A stretch of 64,000 nucleotides of DNA from Prorocentrum cordatum (taxonomy: Eukaryota; Sar; Dinophyceae; Prorocentrales; Prorocentraceae). Positions 22,005 to 31,386 of this stretch are shown here, piece after piece (position 1 is the first letter of the stretch; every line of letters starts with the position of its first letter). The notes below the pieces were generated by a model, which worked only from the letters and a program-made list of their open reading frames with translations, did not search any database and had not been told where the DNA came from. The DNA lies in contig CAUYUJ010003991.1 in the NCBI GenBank assembly GCA_963575745.1, positions 337,364 through 401,363 on the forward strand, given 5' to 3'. A program made the translations under genes and the position numbers.

Positions 22005-24071
22005 ATGGATCAGGAGGCACTATTCGTCAAGGTCAAGAATCGCCAGAGGGACGCGTTTCTGTCCCGGAGGACCGAGACGACGAAGAAGCAGGTCACTCCC
22101 AAGAAGGGTCGGGAGATCCGCAGCATTCCCCAGGAGTGGAAGGCGGCTTTCGACGCGAGCGACCTGGAGGAGTGGCGCAAGTGGGTCGAGTACGACGCAG
22201 TGGACTGGCCGACCGAGGAGGAGCTCGCGGGGGTGGACAAGACGGCGATCCTGCCCATGAGGCGCGTTCGCACGTACAAGAACGCAGCGACGAGGGGCAA
22301 CCTGTCGTGCGAGCAGCACCCGCTCAAGGCGAAGTCTCGGAACATCGTTCCAGGATACAAGGGCAAGCAGCTGCTTGCTGGCGAGTTGCAGACCAACGCC
22401 CCCGCTCTGACGGACACGGCCACGGCGGTGATCCTGCAGGAGGCCGCAAGCCAGTTGGGCTGGAGGCTGGAACAGGGCGGCGTCGACTCGGCATTTCTGA
22501 ACGGGAAGTACCTCGACAGCTCTCGACGCGTATACTTCCGCGCGCCGAAGGGTGGCCTGCCAGCTGTACCGGAGTTGGGCTGGCCAGCCATTCCAGAAGG
22601 TACGGTGCTGAGAGCGAAGACGGGGATCTACGGGCTGAATGATGCACCTCTGTTGTGGTACGAGGAGCATCGCGACACAATGCTGTCGTTTCTAGGAGCG
22701 TCGAGATCGAAGTTGTGCCCGGCTGTCTTCATCTTCCAAGACGAGAATGAGAAGCTGATCGGCCTGATCGGGGCGCGCGTGGACGACGATTTGGTAGCGG
22801 GCTCGCCCGAGTTCTTCGCTAACCAGGTGACCAAGCTGAGGAAGATGCACTGCTACGGCAAGTGGCAGACGACGAAGACCGGCTTCCACCACTGCGGGAG
22901 ATTCCCCAAGCAGAGAGATGACGGCACCATCACCTGCAGCCAGAGGGAGTACACCGAGAGCATCGAGAATATTCCGATCTCCAACGAGCGTCGCAAGGAC
23001 AAGGAAGCGCAGGCTACACCCGAGGAGAGGGCGATGCTCCACAGCGGCAACGGCCAGATCCAGTGGCTGGTGCGATCTACCCGTATGGACTTGGCATTCC
23101 GACTGGTGGAGAGTCAAGCGAGGGCCCACGACAGCGACCTGAAGGTTCAGGATCTGTTGGACTTCAACAAGCTGGTGAGCGATGCCAAGACGGACCACGT
23201 GGACATCACTTTCCAGAAGATCAACATAGACGACGCGATCGTGGTTGCGGTTGGAGACTCGAGCCACGGCAACGTGGGCAAGACGAAGACCGCGAGTCAG
23301 GCGGGCCTGGTCATCCTGCTAGCAGACAAGGACGATCAGTTCCTCCGCGGGATGCCTGCCAAGGTCACTCCCATGTTGTGGCGGTCGCACCGTATCAAGC
23401 GGGTGGTGCGCAGTACCCTGGCGGCCGAGACGATGGCGGCGCTGGAGGCGGTCGAGAGTGGCGACATGCTGAGGCAGCACCTGGTGGAGCTGCACTATGG
23501 ACTCGGCTACCGGACCCAAATGGACGACGTGACGGCGATCAAGATGGTGGAAGTCACGGACTGTAAGTCACTGTGCGACCTGCTCCAGAAGCGAGGGACG
23601 GTGCCCTCCGAGAAGCGGCTACTGATCGATATCGAATCGCTCAGGAACGACCTGGAGTTCAACAACGTGGTGAGCAAGTGGGTGAGCACGAAGCAGATGC
23701 TCGCCGACTGCCTAACCAAGCACGACGTCCGCGCTGGCGACTACATGAGGTATGTGCTCCAGACCGGCGAGTGCCGGCTGACGGAGGATCTCATGGCGGA
23801 CCAGGTCATCGCCAAGCAGAGGATGGAGCTCAAGGGACGCAGGGGTGAATTTTACCGCTCGAAGTATCCCGAGAGGCAGCGGCCTGCTGACCAGCTCTTC
23901 GTTCACGAAGGCTACACCTACTTCGAGGAGTGCATTGCGGATGTGAGGTGCAATGCGCGCGTGGCTCAGCCTGCTCCGAAGCCGTACCTCCGTTGGCGGA
24001 TGATGCTTGGACAGCGCGAGGACGACATCTACTACGAGAAGCTCGAGGACATGGTTGACTGGTCTGGATGA
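22005..24071 (+). CDS. Reverse transcriptase-RNase H, copy B (native C-terminus)
   Basis: 688 codons, the same protein as copy A up to 23835 with one substitution (Lys to Thr in AKTGIYG) and one silent change. It then continues into the genuine C-terminus (residues about 612-688), which ends ...KLEDMVDWSG at TGA 24069. RT landmarks (VDSAFLNG, YGLNDAP, RVDDD) and RNase H landmarks are all present. The same frame continues past the TGA into the 3' ORF. The frame relation to the integrase (frame 1 to 3 at the ATG) is the same in both copies, so it predates the duplication. Confidence 0.9.
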   Translation: MDQEALFVKVKNRQRDAFLSRRTETTKKQVTPKKGREIRSIPQEWKAAFDASDLEEWRKWVEYDAVDWPTEEELAGVDKTAILPMRRVRTYKNAATRGNLSCEQHPLKAKSRNIVPGYKGKQLLAGELQTNAPALTDTATAVILQEAASQLGWRLEQGGVDSAFLNGKYLDSSRRVYFRAPKGGLPAVPELGWPAIPEGTVLRAKTGIYGLNDAPLLWYEEHRDTMLSFLGASRSKLCPAVFIFQDENEKLIGLIGARVDDDLVAGSPEFFANQVTKLRKMHCYGKWQTTKTGFHHCGRFPKQRDDGTITCSQREYTESIENIPISNERRKDKEAQATPEERAMLHSGNGQIQWLVRSTRMDLAFRLVESQARAHDSDLKVQDLLDFNKLVSDAKTDHVDITFQKINIDDAIVVAVGDSSHGNVGKTKTASQAGLVILLADKDDQFLRGMPAKVTPMLWRSHRIKRVVRSTLAAETMAALEAVESGDMLRQHLVELHYGLGYRTQMDDVTAIKMVEVTDCKSLCDLLQKRGTVPSEKRLLIDIESLRNDLEFNNVVSKWVSTKQMLADCLTKHDVRAGDYMRYVLQTGECRLTEDLMADQVIAKQRMELKGRRGEFYRSKYPERQRPADQLFVHEGYTYFEECIADVRCNARVAQPAPKPYLRWRMMLGQREDDIYYEKLEDMVDWSG

Positions 24072-25118
24072 GACCAGGTGTCAAAACGTCGGAGGATCCC
24101 GACCCAGGTGCGGAAACTGCTGACGATCTACGCACCGACCAAGGCGGCGCTCGAGAGCTACGAGAAGGACTTCACGGAGAAGCACACCATCAAGAAGCCG
24201 AAGGTGACGATCGATGAAGACCCCAAGGAGGAGCCAGGTGACACTGAGGAGTTGAGTGCGTACGTTGAGTCGAACGGGAACGTGAAGGAGGATAACACCG
24301 ACGTTGCGGAGATCTACATGATGGACGCTGCGGGTGCCGAGTCCGAGGAGATCAAGTCAGGCGCCGCTGCAGCGGCAGCGGTGACGGTATGTGCGTTGTG
24401 TCGGATGACGCTGGGCCAGTGCGAGTGCGGACCGGGGGCACGCAAGAAGCCCCATCGGGCGTCTACCTCGACGCGTGCCGACGACCTGCCTGCTGTACCG
24501 GGTGACGAAGATGATGGCGATGAGGAGGCAGGGGCCTGGCAGAAGGTGCCGCGCCAACGCAAGGAGTCTACGACCCCGACGAAGAAAGAGACGCTGAAGG
24601 CTCGCGCGCTACACGAGAGAACCGGACACTCATCGTACGAGACGATCGCGGACGAGTTCGGCGACGTGATCGAGGAAGGTGTTCTCGAGGCGTACGAGCT
24701 GGTGGTCAAGAACTGCGACGAGTGTCGTCGAGGAAAGAAGACCTACGCCTCCGTGCAGCGGGGAGCCAAGAGCAGCGAGTTCGAGACGCACGAATCCACG
24801 AGCAAGGCCAAGGGCAAGCCCAAGGGCAAGCAGACGGCACGAGAACGCATAGGCGACTGCGAGCACAATGTGACGACTACACAAGGAAGCAACCAGTCCA
24901 AAAACAAGCTCCGGTGCCTGCAGTGCGGCATGCTGCTGGTGGGCACGGACACGACGTGGTGGAAGCGAGAGAAGGAGTACCGCGAGATCGAGAAGACCTT
25001 GCGGACCAGCAAGGAGAAGGATATCAAAGTCGAGATGAAGGCCATCCGCCTCCGTGACATGTACGAGAGGATGGAGGCCAGTGAGTCGAGCAAGGGTGCG
25101 AGCTCGACGGATACGTGA
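24072..25118 (+). CDS. Extra 3' ORF with HHCC finger and further Cys clusters
   Basis: About 349 codons in frame with RT-RNase H across a single TGA, with no ATG at its beginning, so it may be a polyprotein extension. Seen in order: a basic start (SKRRRIPTQVRK), an acidic stretch, CALCRMTLGQCEC near 24390-24425, then LHERTGHSSYE followed 28 residues later by NCDECRRGK (24612-24726). That arrangement matches the HHCC pre-integrase finger of copia elements, although this element already has one before its integrase. A basic KGKPKGK region and a CEH...CLQC cluster (about 24860-24935) follow. The function is not known; RNA or DNA binding is an inference from zinc-like motifs and charge. It ends 157 bp before the right LTR. 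Confidence 0.7.
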   Translation, partial: DQVSKRRRIPTQVRKLLTIYAPTKAALESYEKDFTEKHTIKKPKVTIDEDPKEEPGDTEELSAYVESNGNVKEDNTDVAEIYMMDAAGAESEEIKSGAAAAAAVTVCALCRMTLGQCECGPGARKKPHRASTSTRADDLPAVPGDEDDGDEEAGAWQKVPRQRKESTTPTKKETLKARALHERTGHSSYETIADEFGDVIEEGVLEAYELVVKNCDECRRGKKTYASVQRGAKSSEFETHESTSKAKGKPKGKQTARERIGDCEHNVTTTQGSNQSKNKLRCLQCGMLLVGTDTTWWKREKEYREIEKTLRTSKEKDIKVEMKAIRLRDMYERMEASESSKGASSTDT

Positions 25119-25275
25119 GGGACCACTACGCCGTGTGCGACGAAGACGCCATTTTGGCGACTGGCACGGTCTTGCGCTGTTTGACGCGACGCCTGCCTCT
25201 ATTTGCCGTTGAACTGGGTGCTAGGCCCAGCGCACGCTGCTGCGTGTCACGCTTAGTTAGAGAAAATAATATGAG

Positions 25276-25513
25276 TGTGATTTCTGAAAATTCCTGGAGG
25301 ACTTGCCCTGGGAGTCTAGGATGTTGCAAGTAACTAACATGAGTGTATGCAGCGCCGGCGCTTGGGCTCGAACGATAAAGGCGGCTTCCCTCCCCCACAG
25401 CAGCAGCAGCGGGGTAGAGGAGCCATCGAGGTTTCGGCAGAGCGAACAAAGTTCGAGCTGGGACTAACCTCGCCGACACGGAGGATCGAGCGAGGGGGAG
25501 CTCCAGCCAGAAC
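25276..25513 (+). repeat. Right LTR
   Basis: Begins TGTGATTTCTGAAAATTCC and ends near CTCCAGCCA (25509). It is the same length as the left LTR, about 96% identical by eye, and several of the differences fall in or next to CpG. The preceding AGAGAAAATAATATGAG is only a weak polypurine tract. Confidence 0.88.
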
Positions 25514-26487
25514 GAGGGCGGCGACCTTTCGGAGCCCTCCGGAGGCCGTCGGAGGTCACTGGCACGGGGTTCCCACAGCTAGCGTTCCCGCTCCGGGACA
25601 GGAGGGCAGGGGGGCAGCACGGAAGGGAGGAATGGGGAGAAAGGGAAGAGGGGCCCGTGCGCATGCTCGGCACTTGCGCTCGGCCCGGAAGCTCGGCACT
25701 TGCGCTTGGCATCTCTGTTCCTGGGGGGGAGGGGAGTAGGGGCAGGGGGAGAGGGGGATTGCCCGTACCGCATGGCGCGGGGAAAGAAGCACACAAGGTA
25801 ACCGGTGAGGCCCCGAAATGGAAGATCCTGCGGGCGGGGCCGAAGAAGACGACGACGACGGCGACGACGACGACGACCACGACGGCGTTGGCGGCGGCGG
25901 CGGCGACGAAAACGACGACGACGACGACGACGACGATGACCACGACGACGACGACTGACGACGACGACGGCTGCGGCGGCCGAAACCAGCGGGCAGGGAG
26001 CGACCCGACCCAAGCCAGGGCTCGACAATAGATCCGGCTCGACGGCCGCGGCGGAGCGGACGCCCAAAGGCGCCGCCGACAGCGCTGGGCCCCAGGGACA
26101 ACGCGGGGACTCCCAGAGGCCACCGAGGATGGACGAGGGAAGGGGAGGAAAATGCGCGCCGGCTTCAGTGGCCAAACCTGGCGACGCTGGGCCGCGGGTA
26201 CCTTCACGGGACCCCAGGAAACGACGGGGAGAGGGAGGCAGGAGGCGACGACCGACCAGGGAAGCAGGGGAGAGGGGGGGTGGTAGGAGGGCAGGAGGGC
26301 AGGAGGGGGGAGCAGCAGCACTAGCACAGCGGCAGCACGATCGGGGCGTGGAAAGTAATTCTCTCGCGCGTGGCGGGGCGCATGCCGTCGCTTATCCAAG
26401 AGTCCTGTAGAGGAGGGGAGAAGAGCGAGAGAGCGAGAGAGAGAGGCCACAGCGGCCTCAAGCCACAGCGGGCGGTGCCAGAAGCAG
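25514..26487. other. No recognisable gene; (ACG)n tract
   Basis: It contains a short TGCTCGGCAC-type array (25660-25720) related to the one at 28.7-29.2 kb, a (ACG)n/(GGC)n tract at about 25845-25970, and G-rich sequence to about 26300. Long minus-strand frames here follow the triplet repeats. Confidence 0.6.
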
Positions 26488-27570
26488 TCAGCGCAAAAAT
26501 GTGCGGAACGCCCCCTCCTCTACGCCTCCGGGGGCCTCAGGGGCGCGAGGAAGGCGTGCATGGAGCCAGGTGTTGTACGTCGTGATCGGCGAGCTGACCC
26601 GGGCCACGGCGCCGAAGGCGGCGATCCAGTTGTCCGCGTACGCTTCAAAATTGGCACGAATACCACTCGCGACCAGGACGCCAGTCGAGACATCGGCCTG
26701 GATGCTCACCTTGGTGATGATTCACTTCGTCGCCCTGGACAGGATGCGCAGGCGCAAGACCCACTTCCGCATGTCGCCGCCCTCGCTCGCCGTCCACTCC
26801 CCGGGCTGGGCCTTGTGGAAGATCCTGCCGGCCTGGCGCTCGACCGTCTCGACGCGGACCTGGACGGTGCCGGAGCGCTCCAGGCGCAGCGCCATCTCCA
26901 GGAGGGACCGGACCTTCGCCTCGAACTCGACCTCTAAAGAGGGCTGGAGCCCGGCGCATGGCGGCGTCGCCGTCGAGCTGACCTGGGCCAGCTTGGCCTT
27001 GAAGGCCTTCACCTCCGCCGAAGGCCGCGGGTCCCCTGCTGTCTTCCGGGCCCCGGCCTCGGAGCCCGTTCCATGCAGCGCACCGTTTTCGATGGCGGCG
27101 GTCGCCCTCCGGACGATCGCAGCGACCGCCTCCACTGCGTCCCGCGGGTCGGCCCCGTCAGCCTCGACGCGGTCGAGAGTCTCCTGGACGGCGTCCGCGA
27201 AGCCCTCCGCGGCGCCGCCGCCTGGCGCCGCCGCCTGCCAGGCGGCAGCGGCTGCGGCGGCGGGGACCTGCGCCCAGCTCCTGCCCCACGCCCCGCACGC
27301 TGCGCGGTCGAGCCCACAAGCGCAGGCGGGGCCCTTCGGAGCCCCATCCGCGGCTGCTGTGGGCCGGCTTTGCTGCTGCGACGTGCGCCCCTGCGGCAAG
27401 CCCTGCCCAGGGCGCTCCTGTAGCTGCGGGCGTCGTGCCCGGCCGTGCGGCGGCCGCCGCGGCCGCCGTGGCGCGCCCAGGCTTTGGCGGCGGTGCCGGC
27501 CCCCCTCCTGGCGAGGGCGCAGTTGGCCCGGCGGCGGCGCAAGGCTTCCCAGGCAGCGTTCCCGCAGCAA
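26488..27570 (-). CDS. Unrecognised protein, ORF interrupted by one in-frame TGA
   Basis: Not recognised. The minus-strand frame opens at 27570, stops once at TGA (26722-26724) and continues in the same frame to 26488. Residues 1-100 are Arg/Pro/Ala-rich. From about residue 115 it looks like a real helical protein: AEGFADAVQETLDRVEADGA, then EFEAKVRSLLEMALRLERSG and VRVETVERQAGRIF. Past the stop it reads VLVASGIRANFEAYADNWIA, also protein-like. Possible readings are a broken gene, a Gag-like retroelement protein, or an intron or assembly error around the TGA. No neighbours help. Confidence 0.4.
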
Positions 27571-28240
27571 GCCGTGCCGAGGGCGTCGGTGCTGTCGGCG
27601 CCGTCGCTCGCCAGTCGGTGGCGACAGCGGCTGAGGCGGGTGGCGGTGCCAGACCCGTCGCCCAGCGAGGGCGCAATTGGCCCGCCGGCAGCGCCGTCCC
27701 CTTTCGTTCTGGCCGCAGGCGGCGCCAGCGCCTGCAAACCCGTCGCCGTCCAGCAGGGCCCTCGTGGTGGCGCAGCTAGCTCCGCTGCGAGCGCCGCTTG
27801 GTGGAGCGCCTGGTGCTGTTACTTCAGCAGCAGGCGCGCTTGTTATTGGAGCCAGGCCTGCACCTGCTGCTGGAGGAATAGTTGCTCTTAAGGGGGCGGG
27901 GGCGGCAGGCGGCGCCGCGCCAACGGGTCCGGCGGCCGCGTCGGTGGCCGGCCCCTCGGAGCCAGTCTTCGGTTTAGTCTGGCCTCTGCCTTGGTCAGCA
28001 GCGGAGGGAGGGGCGCCGAACCCACGGCCAGAGAGCGGGCCTGAGCGGCCGTAGACTTCCGACGCGGTGGTGTGCTTGGACCTGTCTTAGCGGCCTCCAC
28101 GGGCGCCACGGCGGCTGCGGTTGCGCCCGCGCCACGGGGCGCCATTGCTGGCTGACTTGCGCCGTCGGCCGTGGCTGCGGCTCTGGGAGCGCTCACGCGC
28201 AGGTGGCATCGCGAGAAGTTCTGAACACAAGCGGCTGTGC
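27571..28240. other. No recognisable gene
   Basis: Very GC-rich (GCC/GCG/CAG words) with open frames on both strands. It may carry 5' exons of the minus-strand ORF next to it, but no motif supports that. Confidence 0.4.
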
Positions 28241-28279
28241 AGGGGGGAGGGGGAAGAGCAGGGTGGAGGTCACCACACC

Positions 28280-28322
28280 GCGCAAGTACCTTCACGCCCC
28301 AGGACGGGGGAGGGCAGAGGGG
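28280..28322. repeat. Short dispersed repeat, second copy
   Basis: CTTCACGCCCCAGGACGGGG and the following G-rich bases match 13000-13040 with few changes. Confidence 0.5.
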
Positions 28323-28724
28323 GAAACCACAGCAGCAGCAAGCACGGTCACCTTCACGCTCACGCCCTCCATGCAGAGGTGGTTTGCACTGCACGTGATC
28401 AAGCGCTCCACGTGGGCCCAACCTTCAGCCCGCAGGCTGTGCCACGTCAGCGCAACAACTCAGTCGGCCTCCCAGGCCATCCGAGCCAAAGAGTGCCGTG
28501 TGCGACAACACCCGCGCCCATGAATCGCCCATGAAACCTCACGGCGAGGCGCAGCAAAGGAACGCGTCCCGGAGCCCGGTCGAAACAAAGGGTAAGCTTG
28601 GCCTCGGCATCTCGTTGGCCTCACTTGAATCATGAAAAACGCAAGTATGAAAGAGGGGGAAAGGACGGGAGAGGACGGGCAGAGGGGGGCAGGAAAGGAA
28701 TGAACGACGGAGGGTCAGGGGGGG

Positions 28725-29245
28725 CCGTGCTCGGCACCTGTGCTCGGCCCAGAGGCTCGGCACCTTTGCGCGGTACTTCTGGCCAGCAGGTGTGTTCGGC
28801 ACCAGTGCTCGGCCCCGAGGCTCGGATCCGTGCTTGGTACCTCCGCCAACGGCTGTGCTCGGCACCTGTGCTCGGCACCTGTGCTCTGCCCTGGGGCTCG
28901 GCGCCTGTGCTCGGCACCACCGGCCCAGGGAGGGGAGGGGGCGGGGAGGGCTGTACTATAGTCACCTGCGCTCGGCCTGGGCGCTCGGCACCTTGCTCGG
29001 CACCAACCGCCTGGGGGGGGGGAAGAGGGGAAGGGGGAGGGTGGGGGCAGTGCTCGGCACCTGTGCTCGGCCCAGATGCTCGGCACATGTGCTCGGCCAC
29101 CGCGGCCACCGACAGTGCTCCGCACATGTGCTCGGCCCAGGGGCCGGCACCTGTGCTCGGCACCACCCGCCCGGGAGGGGGGGGTGAGATGGTAAGGAAA
29201 GGTGGGGGGCCTGTGCTCGGTCCGGAGGCTCGGCACCTGTGCTCG
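28725..29245. repeat. TGCTCGGCACC array
   Basis: Degenerate 10-25 bp units built on TGCTCGGCACC and GCTCGGCCC, separated by G-rich runs. The 28759-29051 part is the match of the junction inside the LTR element. A smaller relative is at 25660-25720. Confidence 0.85.
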
Positions 29246-29269
29246 ACACCCAGAGGTGAGGAGGAGGAG

Positions 29270-30970
29270 GAGTTAGGAGTAGGAGTAGGAGTAGGAGTCA
29301 AGCTAGCCAGCTCGAGCGAGTCAAGCATGGCATGCCCAGTCCCACCCGCCCTCCCACAACATAAGAAGCAAAGCTGGCACAACTGGGGGCCGAAGTCACA
29401 CCGGCCAGCCGGTTTGGTACAGCTGATGCGGCCGCGATGGCGGTTGCCGACGGGAACTGGCGAGCGCGTGTTGAATGCCGCGCACGCATTGCCAGACGAG
29501 TCGAGAATGGCCCGGTACACCGCAGGAAGCCAGAGGTGGCCGGAGGAAGCCCGACGGTCTGACAGGACACCCCAAAGCATTTTTGTGAAAAAGCATTGGG
29601 TTTTTGATGTTTTTATGTTGAAATGCTTGCAAACACACGGTGTTCGGTAGGATTCTGACATGAACGCGCGAGTGTGCTCTTTGTGGTATTTTTTGCACAG
29701 GATTCGCGGCCTGGGTGCATGACAGAGCATCGCGAGTGCACCGCGCGATGACGTGAAATCGCTGGATTTGACCGAATTCTTAAGATTCCTATGGTTTTCC
29801 TATGATTTCAGCAAGAGAGCCCGGGCGGGAAATTTGTACAATTTTTGTGAAAAAGCATTGGGTTTTTGATGTTTTTATGTTGAAATGCTTGCAAACACAC
29901 GGTGTTCGGTAGGATTCTGACATGAACGCGCGCGTGTGCTCTTTGTGGTATTTTTTGCAATGGATTATCGCCGTGGACGACAGGACGTCCATGTCGAGAG
30001 GAAAAAATAAGAAAAATGTTGATTTTGTATTGTTTTTTACAGGTTAGGATGGGACCACCCGGATGCGGCCCCTATCTGCCGGCCTGAGGGGGGAGTAGGA
30101 GTATATTCTAATAAGGAATAAGGATAGGAGTAGGAGTAGGAGTCAAGCTAGCCAGCTCGAGCGAGTCAAGCATGGCATGCCCAGTCCCACCCGCCCTCCC
30201 ACAACATAAGAAGCAAAGCTGGCACAACTGGGGGCCGAAGTCACACCGGCCAGCCGGTTTGGTACAGCTGATGCGGCCGCGATGGCGGTTGCCGACGGGA
30301 ACTGGCGAGCGCGTGTTGAATGCCGCGCGCGCATTGCCAGACGAGTCGAGAATGGCCCGGTACACCGCAGGAAGCCAGAGGTGGCCGGAGGAAGCCCGAC
30401 GGTCTGACAGGACACCCCAAAACATTTTTGTGAAAAAGCATTGGGTTTTTGATGTTTTTATGTTGAAATGCTTGCAGAAACACGGTGTTCGGTAGGATTC
30501 TGACATGAACGCGCGAGTGTGCTCTTTGTAATTTTTTTTGCACAGGATTCGCGGCCTGGGTGCATGACAGAGCATCGCGAGTGCACCGCGCGATGACGTG
30601 AAATCGCTGGATTTGACAGAATTCTTAAGATTCCTATGGTTTTCCTATGATTTCAGCAAGAGAGCCCGGGCGGGAAATTTGTACATTTTTTTGTGAAAAA
30701 GCATTGGGTTTTTGATGTTTTTATGTTGAAATGCTTGCAAACACACGGTGTTCGGTAGGATTCTGACATGAACGCGCGCGTGTGCTCTTTGTGGTATTTT
30801 TTCCAATGGATTATCGCCGTGGACGACAGGACGTCCATGTCGAGAGGAAAAAATAAGAAACATATTGATTTTGTATTGTTTTTTACAGGTTAGGATGGGA
30901 CCACCCGGATGCGGCCGCTATCTGCCGGCCTGAGGGGGGAGTAGGAGTATATTCTAATAGAGACTAAGGA
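29270..30970. repeat. AT-richer 845-bp tandem duplication with nested 125-bp repeat
   Basis: Two copies offset by 845 bp (for example CATGGCATGCCCAGTCCC at 29326 and 30171), very similar and each ending in a GGAGTAGGAGTATATTCTAA-type stretch. Within each copy, a unit of about 125 bp starting TTTTTGTGAAAAAGCATTGG occurs twice, about 263 bp apart (near 29580 and 29844, 30425 and 30690). Local AT content is well above the rest of the window. No coding motif is seen. Confidence 0.9.
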
Positions 30971-30974
30971 TAGG

Positions 30975-31036
30975 AGAAGGAGGAGGAGGAGGAGGAGGAG
31001 GAGGAGGAGGAGGAGGAAGAGGAGGAGGAGGAGGAG
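30975..31036. repeat. (GGA)n tract immediately upstream of spliced-leader relic
   Basis: GGA triplets run directly up to the DinoSL-like sequence at 31037. Confidence 0.93.
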
Positions 31037-31058
31037 CCTGTAGCCATTTTGGCTCAAG
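31037..31058 (+). other. Retroposed dinoflagellate spliced-leader relic 1
   Basis: GTAGCCATTTTGGCTCAAG is preceded by CT where the DinoSL consensus has CC, so there is one mismatch in the 21-nt core. Established: nuclear dinoflagellate mRNAs receive this leader by trans-splicing. The next bases are TCC, not GT, so this is not an SL RNA gene with its splice donor but the 5' end of a reverse-transcribed mRNA. Confidence 0.9.
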
Positions 31059-31059
31059 T

Positions 31060-31386
31060 CCCCAGCGTTGGCTCAGGACGAGAGTATTGTGGCAAGGGGA
31101 TTTCGCGGCCCCAAGAGCTTTGGTGGTATTGTACTGCAGCTTGCCGCGCTGTGTTTATCACTACTGCACTTCGTTCTCTAGCACCAATCACGGCGAGTCG
31201 ATGGCCCCTTCTCTGTCTCATTCTCCTGCGCGCGTGTGGGAATGTGGCGGATGCGGTTGTTACCGAAACAATTGTCACTGGGAATGGTGCAAACATTATG
31301 GCAAGTTTTGGAAAGATAGCGCGATCTCGTACCAGGAGTGGCCTCCCCCTTCCAAGATGACCCAAGTTGGGCAAAGGCAAATGTGA
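31060..31386 (+). pseudogene. LINE I ORF1 zinc-finger remnant
   Basis: VWECGGCGCYRNNCHWEWC followed by KHYGKFW (about 31240-31312) has the W-x-C-x2-C...C-x-C pattern of short zinc ribbons found in ORF1 proteins of dinoflagellate LINEs. ORF1 would bind element RNA. Stops and frame changes follow. Short charged coiled-coil-like frames at 31555-31773 and 31910-32302 may be its decayed continuation. Confidence 0.45.

Larger units (their letters stand above)
13535..25513 (+). mobile_element. Ty1/copia-type LTR retrotransposon with internal 3-kb duplication
   Basis: Two 238-bp LTRs (13535 and 25276) bracket, in order, gag, retropepsin, a methyltransferase-like region, integrase and RT-RNase H. Integrase before RT is the copia order. 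Total length is 11.98 kb, of which about 3.35 kb is an internal duplication plus a foreign 293-bp junction, so the ancestral element was about 8.6 kb. Coding runs in frame 2 (gag, PR, methyltransferase N-part), frame 3 (methyltransferase C-part), frame 1 (integrase) and frame 3 (RT onward), with in-frame stops after gag (TAG) and after RNase H (TGA). Bases flanking the LTRs do not give a clear target-site duplication. I count about 10 differences between the LTRs, so the insertion is not recent. Confidence 0.92.

Noticed and set aside
18645-24071. Two independent nested copia insertions
   Set aside because: There is only one pair of LTRs, no internal LTR or target duplication, and copy B begins in mid-integrase, so it is an internal duplication.
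25150-25166. GCCATTTTGGC near the end of the copia element as a third spliced leader
   Set aside because: The matching core is short and both flanks (GAC before, GAC after) disagree with the leader.
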